The notes under the pieces: generated by a model
What the model saw: the letters and a program-made list of their open reading frames with translations, nothing else
What the model was told of the DNA's origin: nothing
Databases searched by the model: none
Assembly (NCBI GenBank): GCA_030141605.1
Contig: JAQGDQ010000367.1
Span: 126,001-190,000, forward strand
From: Tubiluchus corallicola
Taxonomy: Eukaryota; Priapulida; Priapulimorpha; Priapulimorphida; Tubiluchidae
DNA length: 64,000 bases
Reading direction: 5' to 3'
In this document: piece after piece, positions 24,195 to 37,112 of the stretch
How positions within the stretch are numbered: the stretch's first letter is position 1
Layout: every line of letters begins with the position of its first letter
Translations under genes and position numbers: made by a program

Positions 24195-24640
24195 GCACAA
24201 GAAAACACTCTTCATAAATAAAGCTTAAAACATCGTCTTGAAATTTTATACCACTTGCGTGTTGTTTTCTTCCATTGCGTTAGCAGTAACGCTGTATGAA
24301 TCTTGAATTCTTAAACTCCCGTGATAACGGTTGGGGAAGCCATTTTAAAGTCGAAATTAAAGTATAAATAACATCGTAAAAAGTTTGAAAAAATAATCAG
24401 AGCATTCGTAGCACATTTTTCTTTAACTAGCAAAAGTTTAAATGACTAGTGTCAGTAAGATCAGCAGTGTGTTTTTGATGAATCACTGGTATGCACTAGG
24501 TGATGCAGTGCCGTTTTATCAGATGGTGTGAATATTTTAAATTGTTAAGAATTTTCTTTTCCATTTACAAGTCTTTCAAACAGGTAAGCACAATGCTAAG
24601 TTATTACAATTTGTGCGGAAAGTTCGTTAGGATTACTTTA
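24195..24640 (-). repeat. Dispersed repeat family A, copy 3 (inverted)
   Basis: The reverse complement matches copies 1 and 2: on the plus strand TTGAAATTTTATACCACTTGC, then GCAGTAACGCTGTATGAA and ACTCCCGTGATAACGGTT, ending in a TTTCAAACAGGTAAGCACAA-type end. Diverged in the middle. Confidence 0.7.
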
Positions 24641-24939
24641 AAATTCCCATTTAAAGTTATCAGGATATTGAGCTAGTTAATGAAGTCTTGGCACTCACAA
24701 AAGAAGAAATTGGCCTGACATTTCTCTGTGGTCACCAGTATAATAACTGAATCATCAGGTTGTTTTATGGTCTGTTTAGATCAGTTGTTTTTAAGAACAG
24801 CTTGGAAAAGTAGAATTCGATGGTGGCGCCGTCTCCTGGAAGGATTTGGAAACCTTTGCTCAATTAATTTATCCAGTTGCATTTGTTGCTAAATTGCTTG
24901 GCGAGCAATAAGACTGAATTAAGTTATGCCATAACAGCT

Positions 24940-25120
24940 GGGACAGAGTAGTCTAATGGTCATGCCGTTCGCCTATTAAGTAAAAAGTCCGTGGTTGAAA
25001 TCCAGGTTCAGTCCCACCTTTTTCACATTCTCTTTCTTGGATTTCTCAAGTTTAGTTTCAAAATTCAGCAACTGTGGGTACATTCCAGCATACAAAAAGC
25101 ACTGTAAAATCTACATAAAG
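24940..25120 (+). mobile_element. tRNA-derived SINE
   Basis: The head 24940-25018 has GGGACAG at the 5' side and CAGTCCC at the 3' side (acceptor-like, 6 of 7 pairs), an A-box-like TAGTCTAATGGTCATG, and a B box GGTTGAAATCC in a T-arm-like stem. The body starts TTTTTCACATTCTCTTTC and resembles the body at 11935. Intact enough to be called tRNA-related, but not a functional tRNA. Confidence 0.6.
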
Positions 25121-26288
25121 CATACAGTGCCTCAAGAAGTACACTCCTCGTTTCAGTACATCAAATAAAATAAGAGAACTTCTAGGGAACGCTTTAATCG
25201 TTATTTTTATTTATAGGCGCTATCGCAATACATGCATACAGCTTAAAACTTTACAGAATTAAACATTTGAGCACAGCTGTAACAATTACAACAACCATGG
25301 AAGTAATATGCGCAAAAACAGCATGGAACATTTACACTTCAGATCAACTCGACATTCTCAGTAACAAGTAAAAAGGGTAATTCGCAAATCTAACATTGGA
25401 AATAGCTGCATAATTAAGTTAGCATTTAATCGTACATGGATAGTACTACTTATTTAAGCTTACGACACCATGGACGTATAACTGCATTGTACAGGTTTAG
25501 ACTTACGATTTCATGAATTTCCTTTTACCAAAAAATAAGACATTACATTCAAATTAATTTTATTTATCGCAAACTTAATATGTATAAGCAAATAAAAACT
25601 ACTTAGTTTAAACAGTTCAGTCAAAATGATGCTGTCGAATAAATTTTGATAATATAATATGAGCGAAAGATACCCACTTAAGTTATTGACATTGATATGG
25701 TTACCGAAGAACTATTAACACCGCAGCGACATCTCCCCAGTGAAATAAGGATCAGACAGCACAAAATTTTCAACTTCGACGAAATTGAAATGAAACTAAT
25801 TATATTTTGATAATGCGCAATAGTAACTGTTAACTTCATAAACACATAAATATGCAGAATGCTGATTAACGGAAAGCATTATATTTAGTATTTTTGTAGC
25901 TATAAAACATAAATGATAAGAAAATCAAGTACCTATGGATGTGCATTTTGTTACAATTATTTTACCAATTTAACATGGATAAAGAACAAAGTAAAATTAA
26001 TTCTACAAATTAGTTACTCGATTCTTAACAGAAAATTCTCAGTATCACAACGCTGAACAAAAAAATTCAAAATCTTAACACAAATCTTCATCCACGTTTT
26101 TCACAGTTATCAAATATGAAGCAGACTTTACAAGAAAATGGACACCTTTCCCTTTCTCCAATATTGAATATCACAAAGATAATGTTGCTCAGCAATAAAC
26201 TATCAATTTTTTGTGCAAACAAAATTATGGAATGTCATGTGAAAGAAACATGTAATTTTGGAATGACACACCATCATACTATTAAGTA
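25121..26288. other. Intergenic, nothing seen
   Basis: AT-rich sequence with no open frame, repeat or motif I could support. Confidence 0.5.
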
Positions 26289-26794
26289 GTGTTGCTCCAG
26301 ATACATTTTTTTGCCGGATAGAGAATACCGGATATCATCGAATATGTCCTCAAACTGACTTCCGGATTCGGATTATAGCCAGATAGGTTAGCTAAATTTG
26401 GATTGAATATGCGGAGCAGTTCAGATAGTAAACGTAAAAAATTAGTAAATGTTTGCAAAGTTTAGCATTTTCATTCAGCCTATCATCTGAAAGGATCGAG
26501 CCTGAAGATACACCATATTACCACACACAAACGAAAAAAGATGTAAAATTTTCGCCTTGAAAACACAAACATATGCTAAAACGTTCTTTAGTAATACGTT
26601 TTTTGGTAATATTTTATTTATTTATTTTCAGCTGTTATTGGAAAACTGTTTCAATTCCACATTACGAAAACCGGATAAAGAATATTTGCGAATATCAAAT
26701 TTTTATAACTACAGGATAATTTCAGATACGAATACCTGCAAAATCTCGCGAATATTATCATTTTTCGATACGAATCAGAAATCCGGAGCAACAC
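26289..26794. mobile_element. hAT-like MITE with GTGTTGCTCC terminal inverted repeats
   Basis: The left end GTGTTGCTCCAGAT and right end ATCCGGAGCAACAC are inverted repeats. Both ends carry repeated CGGATA/CGAATA subterminal motifs. About 506 bp, no transposase. I found no clear target duplication, so the insertion is old or the ends are slightly misplaced. The 81-residue frame inside is not a gene. Confidence 0.65.
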
Positions 26795-27866
26795 AGTTAT
26801 AACTGCCTATTCACTAATTATTCTTAGGCCTATTTACCAAAAATAAAGAGTCTTTGTGGATCATATTGGGCCCTAGGTCTACTTCAAGCTAAATGTATAG
26901 AAACTTACATCAACGGGTTACCTACACCATCTTCTAAGATACACAATGTTAACCAATTGCAAATAACCTGATCTATAGCAAAGTAATAAAGCCAAAGGAA
27001 TAAAGAATGGACAATTTAGTACAGATATCTGCTAGATCCACTATAAATCACCATGAAATATAGACAACTGTTTAAAAGTATAAAGCATACAGTATCTTTC
27101 AGAATTTAAGATACTTATAATAACATTAACTAATAAAATCACTTCTCATAAACAAAGTAACTGTGCACTTATAATAATTTCATTAATGTAAAAAATCAGA
27201 GAAGCTTTAAAATGGCACCAACCACCAAAAGCATTAACACAGAGCTGCAAGCCAATGAAGTAAGAGAGTAACACAACAAAAAGTTATAATTACTAATATA
27301 AGTTTAAAATATGTATATGCGCAATAAATACAATAGACTAAAATATTACTAAAGACAAATGAGATCATTCATTGTACATGTATACTATGCTTAATGAGCT
27401 AATGTATCAGTGCACACCACCTAAGCTTAGTAAGCTGTTTTGTTAGTGCGCAGATTAAAACACAAATACTTCTCTACATTCCAGAATATCATTAATGACT
27501 ATTATTAAACACCTATACATATAGACTAGCAGCAGCCGTGTGGTACGGTTAGTACTTAATAGATTAAAAGGCAATCTAATCTGTCAGTAAGTTAGATATA
27601 TTTGTTATAGCTACTAAGTAAGCATGTGAGTAAACACAATAAAGCACATAGACAGAGTATGGTCAGTGGCCTCCATAAACTTCCCACATACAAGTTATGT
27701 TACCATATCATACACATGTCAAAGACTTGGTAAAAGTTCAATTAATGACTCACAACTTGTTATACACCAGCCACTGCAACCATTTTCTCTGGTACTGCAT
27801 GAATGTGGAATGAATTTCTAACAGAGTGTGGCTTGTTCTATCATTTGATACGATTTACGTCTAGGT
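26795..27866. other. 3' flank of the PNP gene, nothing coding seen
   Basis: AT-rich. A partial tRNA-like A-box sequence (GTGTGGTACGGTTAGTA) occurs near 27538, too short to call. Confidence 0.4.
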
Positions 27867-28838
27867 TTAAATATTTATCTTCTCTATTACGGCTGCAATG
27901 AGGTTACGCACTTCGCTACGACGAGACCTGCCTGTTGTGAGAACTTCTTGATGTGTAACGGCTCTCTTGTCTTCGTACTCCAGGACTATCATGTTGGTGA
28001 CGAGACAAATGCCTAAGACTCTTAGACCGCTGTGTCTCGCGATTATAACTTCATGACACATGCTCATGCCACACACGTCTCCGCCAACCATGCGCAGCAT
28101 CCTTGCCTCGGCATTCGTTTCGTAAGTTGGACCGGGAATTAAGCAGTAAATCCCTTCGTGAACCATATCGCCATAGCCTAGGTCAACGGCCACGCTCTTA
28201 GCCAGTGCACGCAACTCCGGATCAAATGCGTCGCTCATGGCAACAAACCGCTTTCCAGTCTTATCGTCCTTGTATCCACGCATGGGATTGTCCCCTGCGA
28301 ATCCAGGGAAATTCAACTGATCCTTGACAATAACGAAATCACCCGTGTTATACGTTTCATTCAGAGCACCACACACTCCTGTTGCTACAAATATTTCCAC
28401 CCCCATCCGTTTTAACATTCGAACTGGCATAGCACAAGTTGTGGGGTCAAATCCCTCGTGTACATGTAGCCTTCCTTCAAAAACAACTACCTCTTTTCCA
28501 TGGCACCTTCCAAGAACAAGCTCTCCCAAATGACCGGGTGTAGATGGTTTGGGAAATCCAGGAATGTCCGTGTACGGAATGATCTGCTTGTCTTCGATCA
28601 CTTTTGTGAAACCAGCAATGCCTATACCAGCAGTAATACCAATTTTAGGCCTAAATTCTGTGTTCTTCAATACATAATTAGCAGATATATCTATGTCACT
28701 CTCATGTAGAGATGCAATTCTTTTTAGTCGGCGACGTTTCTCTGTTCTTGGGCTGCCAGGCCCACCTTCAGAAAAAGCGCTATCATCTTCACGTTCCACA
28801 ACAGATTCATCAAAGCAAACGTGGTGAGACTGTGACAT
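27867..28838 (-). CDS. Purine nucleoside phosphorylase family protein, divergent active site
   Basis: A 323-residue member of the trimeric PNP family (phosphorolysis of purine nucleosides; cytosolic). The chosen ATG follows a good acceptor (TTATTGTATATAG), implying a 5' UTR intron; an ATG 60 nt upstream lies in that intron. Residues 1-62 are an acidic/basic extension not found in the human enzyme. Conserved against human PNP numbering: PGH, R84 (R123), H86 (H125), E89 (E128), F159 (F180), E201 (E240), M219, S220 (S259), N243 (N282), H257 (H296). Altered: phosphate-site S33 is I72, Y88 is H127, N115-A116-A117 is G154-V155-C156, F200 is Y239. Human alignment is from memory. Activity may therefore be reduced, changed in specificity, or lost. 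Confidence 0.9.
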   Translation of the reverse strand: MSQSHHVCFDESVVEREDDSAFSEGGPGSPRTEKRRRLKRIASLHESDIDISANYVLKNTEFRPKIGITAGIGIAGFTKVIEDKQIIPYTDIPGFPKPSTPGHLGELVLGRCHGKEVVVFEGRLHVHEGFDPTTCAMPVRMLKRMGVEIFVATGVCGALNETYNTGDFVIVKDQLNFPGFAGDNPMRGYKDDKTGKRFVAMSDAFDPELRALAKSVAVDLGYGDMVHEGIYCLIPGPTYETNAEARMLRMVGGDVCGMSMCHEVIIARHSGLRVLGICLVTNMIVLEYEDKRAVTHQEVLTTGRSRRSEVRNLIAAVIEKINI

Positions 28839-31717
<2,879 letters not shown>

Positions 31718-31785
31718 CATGTGCCATGACTGTCAATATCATGTGAGAAATTTGTGATAGATGTTTACTGTTTTGTGGTTATGGC

Positions 31786-32198
31786 CAGGGGCGTATTAAC
31801 CAAAAGGCTAATTAGGCTATAGCCTAGGGCGCCAAAGTTTGAGGTATCACATTTTAGAAAATGTTCTTGTTCTCCTCGGAAAATGTGTATACTTTCATAT
31901 TCGTGTAAAGGGCGCATTTTGTAATGCACCACAGGCAGTTACTGACCACAGCTTTTATATAAGTGCTACATAATGAACAGGTGCAAGGTATTACACAGCA
32001 AGCAGTTACGCATCCCACTTGAATATAAGCATTATGCAAATACATGTAATTAATAATAACTTTGTATAAACTAGCTTAATAATGTTTCTAATGCACCACA
32101 AGTAATTGTTTAAACTGCTCATTACATAAGCATTCACAATAGAGATGACAGGACAGAACTATCAGCCTAGGGCATTGTAAAGTCTTGATACGCCTCTG
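31786..32198. mobile_element. Complete hAT MITE with 8-bp target site duplication
   Basis: Ends are CAGGGGCGTATTAA and (reverse complement of the right end) CAGAGGCGTATCAA, 14 bp with two mismatches. It is flanked on both sides by GTTATGGC (31778-31785 and 32199-32206), a perfect 8-bp duplication typical of hAT transposition. Length 413 bp, no transposase. It lies 68 bp after the SOSS-B stop and before its AATAAA, so it is probably transcribed in the 3' UTR. Confidence 0.9.
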
Positions 32199-32462
32199 GT
32201 TATGGCTTCCAGTTTATCTAAAATTGAATCGTTGTGTGTCTGCAACTAATTGGTTGATTCACTTTGAAAGAAAAATAGTCTTTTACAAATTAAATAATTT
32301 GCAACCAAAATTAAACCTTCAGGAAAACCTTCGTCTTTTTTCAGAATTTGTATTAGCGCAGTTTTAGAGTCTGTTTTAAAGCCTGTCATTTGATTTTTAA
32401 AAGAGTAAATAAATTAACTTGTAACACTTCCAATTGTATTGCATACGACGACAAGACTGAGC

Positions 32463-32468
32463 AATAAA
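32463..32468 (+). promoter_or_regulatory. Polyadenylation signal of SOSS-B
   Basis: AATAAA about 745 nt after the stop, beyond the MITE. A nearer AATAAA-like site (AAATAAATT) lies near 32407, so alternative ends are possible. Confidence 0.5.
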
Positions 32469-35400
32469 ACGAATTATGATTACATGATGCATAGATCTTG
32501 ATAATTTCGCGCGAAGTATAGTGGGAAACGTTTTACAGCCTTTTTACATAGATGGCGCCACCTTCCAGTTTTCTTGAATTGTGATAGTGTGTTAATGCCT
32601 CATGTTGTTAGAAAATTTTACCGGGAAACTGTACTTTTTCCTGCAGCTGTTGAAATTTCTTACACATTTCTTCAAATTCATGTCACCGAAACTTTTTCTG
32701 TGTTATCTCTTTTTAACTCTCTAGCTTTTCTAAAAAAATATTCCCTGGTTTTTATTTCTGTGACGATAGAGCGCTAGATGGCTATCGCTACTTACGCTAA
32801 GCTCACTGTTCATCGTCTTTTATTTACGCCAGATCTTTTATTTCGCTTTTATTTATTGGTAAAGTAGCCAGTTAAATATGCACTACTTTACAATTAACAT
32901 AATCACCTAAAAATGCATGTCACCCATGAATTTCATGACTATTATGCCAGATGTATTAGATTAGGCCTACTTACTATTTAAGCATGTAATGTCATTGCAA
33001 TATTACAATGTTTACTATTTCAATAAGTTCAGTGAAAGTGCGCGCAGGACGTCGCAAGTGAAAAAACTATTCCAACGCGATCAATTTTGTTAGGGTAAAC
33101 GGTCAACAGCAGCTACGAATTCTTGATCTGGTTTTGTGGCTTAACTGGTCTCTTCACACGGCACATCAACAGCATTACTAGCAATTGACTGTTCCCCTAC
33201 ATTGCCATAACCAAACAGCGGCAGTATACTCCCCCAAAGCTGACCCAAAATGCTCTGAAATAAACCATCCAAGGTACTCGATGGGATTGTACATAAAACT
33301 AAGGTATTAGCCATGCACATCTAGTTGCAAAACTAGTGGTACTTTTCATTGAATGACTGAATTGATGTCGAGCACACTAACACGTTGCGCTTCCCGGGGC
33401 AGAAACGACTGATTATTTATTCATTATAAATAATCATGGGCGGAGCAATAAGCGATTAAAAGCGACCAAGATTTCTGTTTTTACTTTAAAATTGATATAC
33501 AAATACACGTAATCACCAAGAAAAGCAACACAACGATATCTTTTTTTTTACAAAAGTCAATTTTGTCAGACGCAAGACTTTTTGGCCAGGTTACTTTGTC
33601 GGCAATACAGTGGCACAAAAAGTGATACGCGATCTAAAAGTTATGAATAACAAGGGGACACTTGTAGAGGACGTCCTGTACGTTTTACTACATATGCAGA
33701 TCAGCCAGTAAATTTCAAATAACTATACTGTCTTGACTTTCAGAGAATCGAAACTCGAATGTCCCATCATTTGTATAATGAGCAACGCATGCGCAAAACA
33801 GCAGCATGTTTTCCAATTTGACAAGAAAGTATTAGAACTATTCGTCCCATTAATTTTCCCGCATATTAAGCGATCGATGTTTTATACAATTATTACGCAC
33901 GGGGCGTATTTATTCTACGAGTGTCTGCAAGTTAGATGATGATAAGGCGAAACTTGGGCGAAGATTTCTGCTCTTAATTTAGTGATCCAGATGAATGCTG
34001 GGTAGCGATCATTTGTCCAGCAAAGAAAGTGATTTCTTAATAAAAGCAGGCCTTTACTGATCGTGCATCAAGGGCGCCACCCTGCCGTTGTCATCTCATT
34101 TGCGTGTTATCCAATATTAGTTTTTTGCGTGGTTTTGCGCAAATTCAATATTACAATGATTGTTGCAGTAGATTCTATTATAAATGGACCGTGCTACCCA
34201 TCACACACGTAGAAGATAAATAGCGCTGCCATAGCTAGATAAGATAAGATAATATACATTATGTTTGTCATGTACGTAGTATAAGCAAACAATACATAAG
34301 AACAAAGACAGAAGAAGAGTAGGCTTGTAAGTGATGCAGTTCCAAGCGTACTAGACGAAGCTGAAGTAACACACAGTGCACATTATATAAATTAGGATTT
34401 AACAGCTAACAATGTTGAGTCGTATGTCCGATGGCTTCTTCCATGCAAGTGTAAGAATAAGCCGCTTTGTGCGCTGGCGAAGCCACACGAAAGTAACAAT
34501 CGGAGCCTAGAATTCATTTATATTAGCTGCTCTCTGAGCCGTTTTGTGTCACGGCCAATAAATTTGGCTTCATGAGTCTGTGTAAACCTAAGAAAGCCAA
34601 TACAGCCAATGACAGTTGCGTTATTATTATTCAACCTATAAGATGTTTGTCTCGTCTTTATGTAACCATATTATGTGGAGTTCGTCCCTTTCTCTCATCT
34701 TAATTCGATTTTAGACAAGTATATCTTCCGATTTTCCCTTAATTAACAACAATAATAATAATAATATCTTTATTTAAAATCGGCATGTGAAAAACAATTA
34801 ACGTAAGCTCACAAGTTTTCCCGAATATAACAACTGTAAGTACATAACAGAGATTATTGTTACCCTACTTTTACCCTAAATGCCACGCGCTAGGCAGCAG
34901 TTGCCATTTTTAAAGTATTTGGTATGACCTGGCCATGGTTTCGAACTCAGAGCTCCCAGACAGAAAGCAGACGGCTATAGCGTCTGGTAGTGAATTTACG
35001 TGCTCCTCTCAACTGTGGAAAAATACACAAAAATTTCTTTCATATTGACTCTTCTTTGCTGCTTATGTGTATGCTGTTGGTATGTAGTTTACTATGTATT
35101 GTTTAGTAACAGTATATTTTATTGGCGAAATTGTAACTGTTTTGTAAACTAGTGTGCATGTATTCGAAGGCACTAATAAAATACGAAATATGGAAAATGC
35201 CCACACGTTACAAAAAATCGCAATAGATAGGCCCATGGATTATAGGTTTCACAGAACAAGTTATTGTTTCTCACTCTCGGGTACTGATTTTGTAAGCTTC
35301 ACTTTAAAATTTTACGCTTTAAAAAGTTAATTTGCCATTCGCGTTCTTGGCTATAACACTGAATTTATTTCGCATGTTTTGAAATTCAGCATCGAAAATG

Positions 35401-36090
35401 TCGCGAAAGGTAATCTTAATATAATCTTAACTTATAAATTTTCTTATGCCTTTCAGTCAAAGATTTAAATTTTTTTGTTTTAACTCCTAAATGTAAAAAG
35501 ATTTGTAATTTTAGATTTAAAGAGTTTTGTTACGTTTACTAAAAACTCTTGTAATCCGAAGGTTAAATTACATTACATTAATTAAGATACACCGAGGCTA
35601 AAATTACCAACAAATTACGTTACATTAAAACAACTTTACATAACATTAATTAAAATAGACTAAATTTTAAATTACATTACACTTAAATACGTTTGCAGGC
35701 TTTTTTGTGTATCTCTACTGAGAGCTAATTAGATTTGATAATCACTTAGAACATTTATTTTCAACTACATGTATAAGACATTTTACTAATGCATGGGCAC
35801 AACAGAAATATGCAATTTCGCTTTTTCATGAGACTGCTTATATGAATTGCGTTATATATGTGATAAACATAATAATTTGACTTAATCACAAACGCAAGTT
35901 TTAAGAGCATCACAATATTCACATTTAATAGTAGCACCATTGACAAGCAATCGTTATTTTAAATAGGCATACAATTTATGATGACAATAGTGAAAGTACA
36001 GATGTATTTGACTTGCTAAACACCTGCGCTGCGTGCAGACAGGTGCAATGAATCCGCGTATTTCCTCTACAAATCTTCGTATTTAACGTA
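32469..36090. other. Intergenic, no gene recognised
   Basis: Holds CTCF-like motifs at 32549-32560 and 34068-34080, a short (AAT)n near 34752, and a possible tRNA-like SINE head (34905-34995). A few short frames show no family resemblance. Confidence 0.5.
34905..34995 (-). mobile_element. Possible tRNA-derived SINE head
   Basis: On the minus strand a B-box-like GAGTTCGAAACC follows a GC-richer stretch with a weak A-box-like region (ACGCTATAGCCGTCTG). Isolated and decayed. Confidence 0.35.
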
Positions 36091-36097
36091 TTTAACC

Positions 36098-36355
36098 ATG
36101 GTAACAGATTTGATCGGGCAGATTTTAAGAGACAGGGCGCTGAAGCCTCCCGGCAGCGCAGGCAACAGCTTCCCAATGTGGCTTTGCAGTCTGATCACGC
36201 TCCATTGGTCTGTCACAGCGCAGCAAGACGTCCTTAGCAACAAAATCGGCGAAAATGTGAGAAAGAAGTCGAAATTAACATTTTCGGTTCTGTGTGGCGA
36301 GAAGAGTTATGGAATACAGAATGCCGTGTTTAGTGAGAATTCGCAGTTAAAATGA
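36098..36355 (+). CDS. Orphan ORF of 85 residues upstream of the glutamate-receptor exon
   Basis: ATG in a good context (ACCATGG), GC-richer than the flanks, with a hydrophobic segment FPMWLCSLITLHW. It resembles no family I know. It may be an upstream ORF in the leader of the receptor gene or chance coding in a promoter-like GC patch; an inverted CCAAT box (CCATTGGTC) occurs inside it at about 36202. Confidence 0.25.
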   Translation: MVTDLIGQILRDRALKPPGSAGNSFPMWLCSLITLHWSVTAQQDVLSNKIGENVRKKSKLTFSVLCGEKSYGIQNAVFSENSQLK

Positions 36356-36713
36356 GTGTACAGTCGATTGCTGAAAAAGTTTACTCGAGCAGTCTTGACG
36401 GAAAAGTAAGATCGTTAACCAGATGTAAGAGTTCGATATGAATTTTTCAGCTGGACGGAAAGGATTTGTGAACAAAAGTCAAGTTCGTATGGTGGTTCAG
36501 TTACTAGAAGCCTCGATAAATAGCTTTTCTTGAAAAAAGTCACTTCGCGTTTAATTTTTTCCATTTTTTCAAAACTCGTCACCTTTTTGATACTTGACGC
36601 CAATACATGGGTGCCAGATCTGCAAAATTCACAATTCCAGAATGTTGTCTTGCAAATGGTCAACTTTACATGTTGACTGTTGATCTTTATGTATACAGCT
36701 AAATACTGTGAAA

Positions 36714-37112
36714 ATGGTCAAACTAAACTTCTGCATAAAAACCACCTTTTCGCGTGGCTGCGTCATCTTGGTTTTTTTGCTCTTCACTTGGAGTGTAGAC
36801 ACAACACAACAGGAAAGTACAAGGTTTTTTCGAATAGGAATTTTAACTTCTGCTGATACGGCATCGCAGATGAACTTTAAAGCTCTTTCGTCCTCTGTGA
36901 AGAGATTGGGCAATCGTGGCCTGTCATTCGAAACTACATTTCTCAATATTAGTGATAATTTAGTTGAAAACATCGAAGCTACTTGCGCTTGGATAGCTAA
37001 TAGTAATATCATAGGGATAATATCAGAGACAAGTGCTTTTTGGGTACAAATGATTGTGGAGCATTACGGTATACCACTTATTGGCTTTGGCGCTCAGAAC
37101 TCAGCTTACCAG
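36714..37112 (+). CDS. Ionotropic glutamate receptor-like protein, first coding exon (partial gene)
   Basis: 133 residues from ATG to a phase-0 donor (TACCAG then GTATGC). The first about 35 residues include a hydrophobic signal peptide (VILVFLLFTW) ending near DTTQQ. The remainder reads as the first lobe of the amino-terminal, periplasmic-binding-like (ANF receptor) domain: FRIGILTS, FLNISDN, ATCAWIANSNIIGIISETSAFW, IPLIGFGAQNS. This pattern matches NMDA-type and related receptors best, by general resemblance. The ligand-binding domain and channel are not seen in the window, so the gene is either split by long introns running through the repeat-rich 37-43 kb region or broken. An acceptor-like GTATACAG precedes the ATG. 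Confidence 0.65.

Noticed and set aside
24940-25018. Functional tRNA gene
   Set aside because: The B box is altered, two stems have mismatches, and a SINE body follows.
36629-37012. 127-residue minus-strand frame
   Set aside because: Antisense to the glutamate-receptor exon; no domain of its own.
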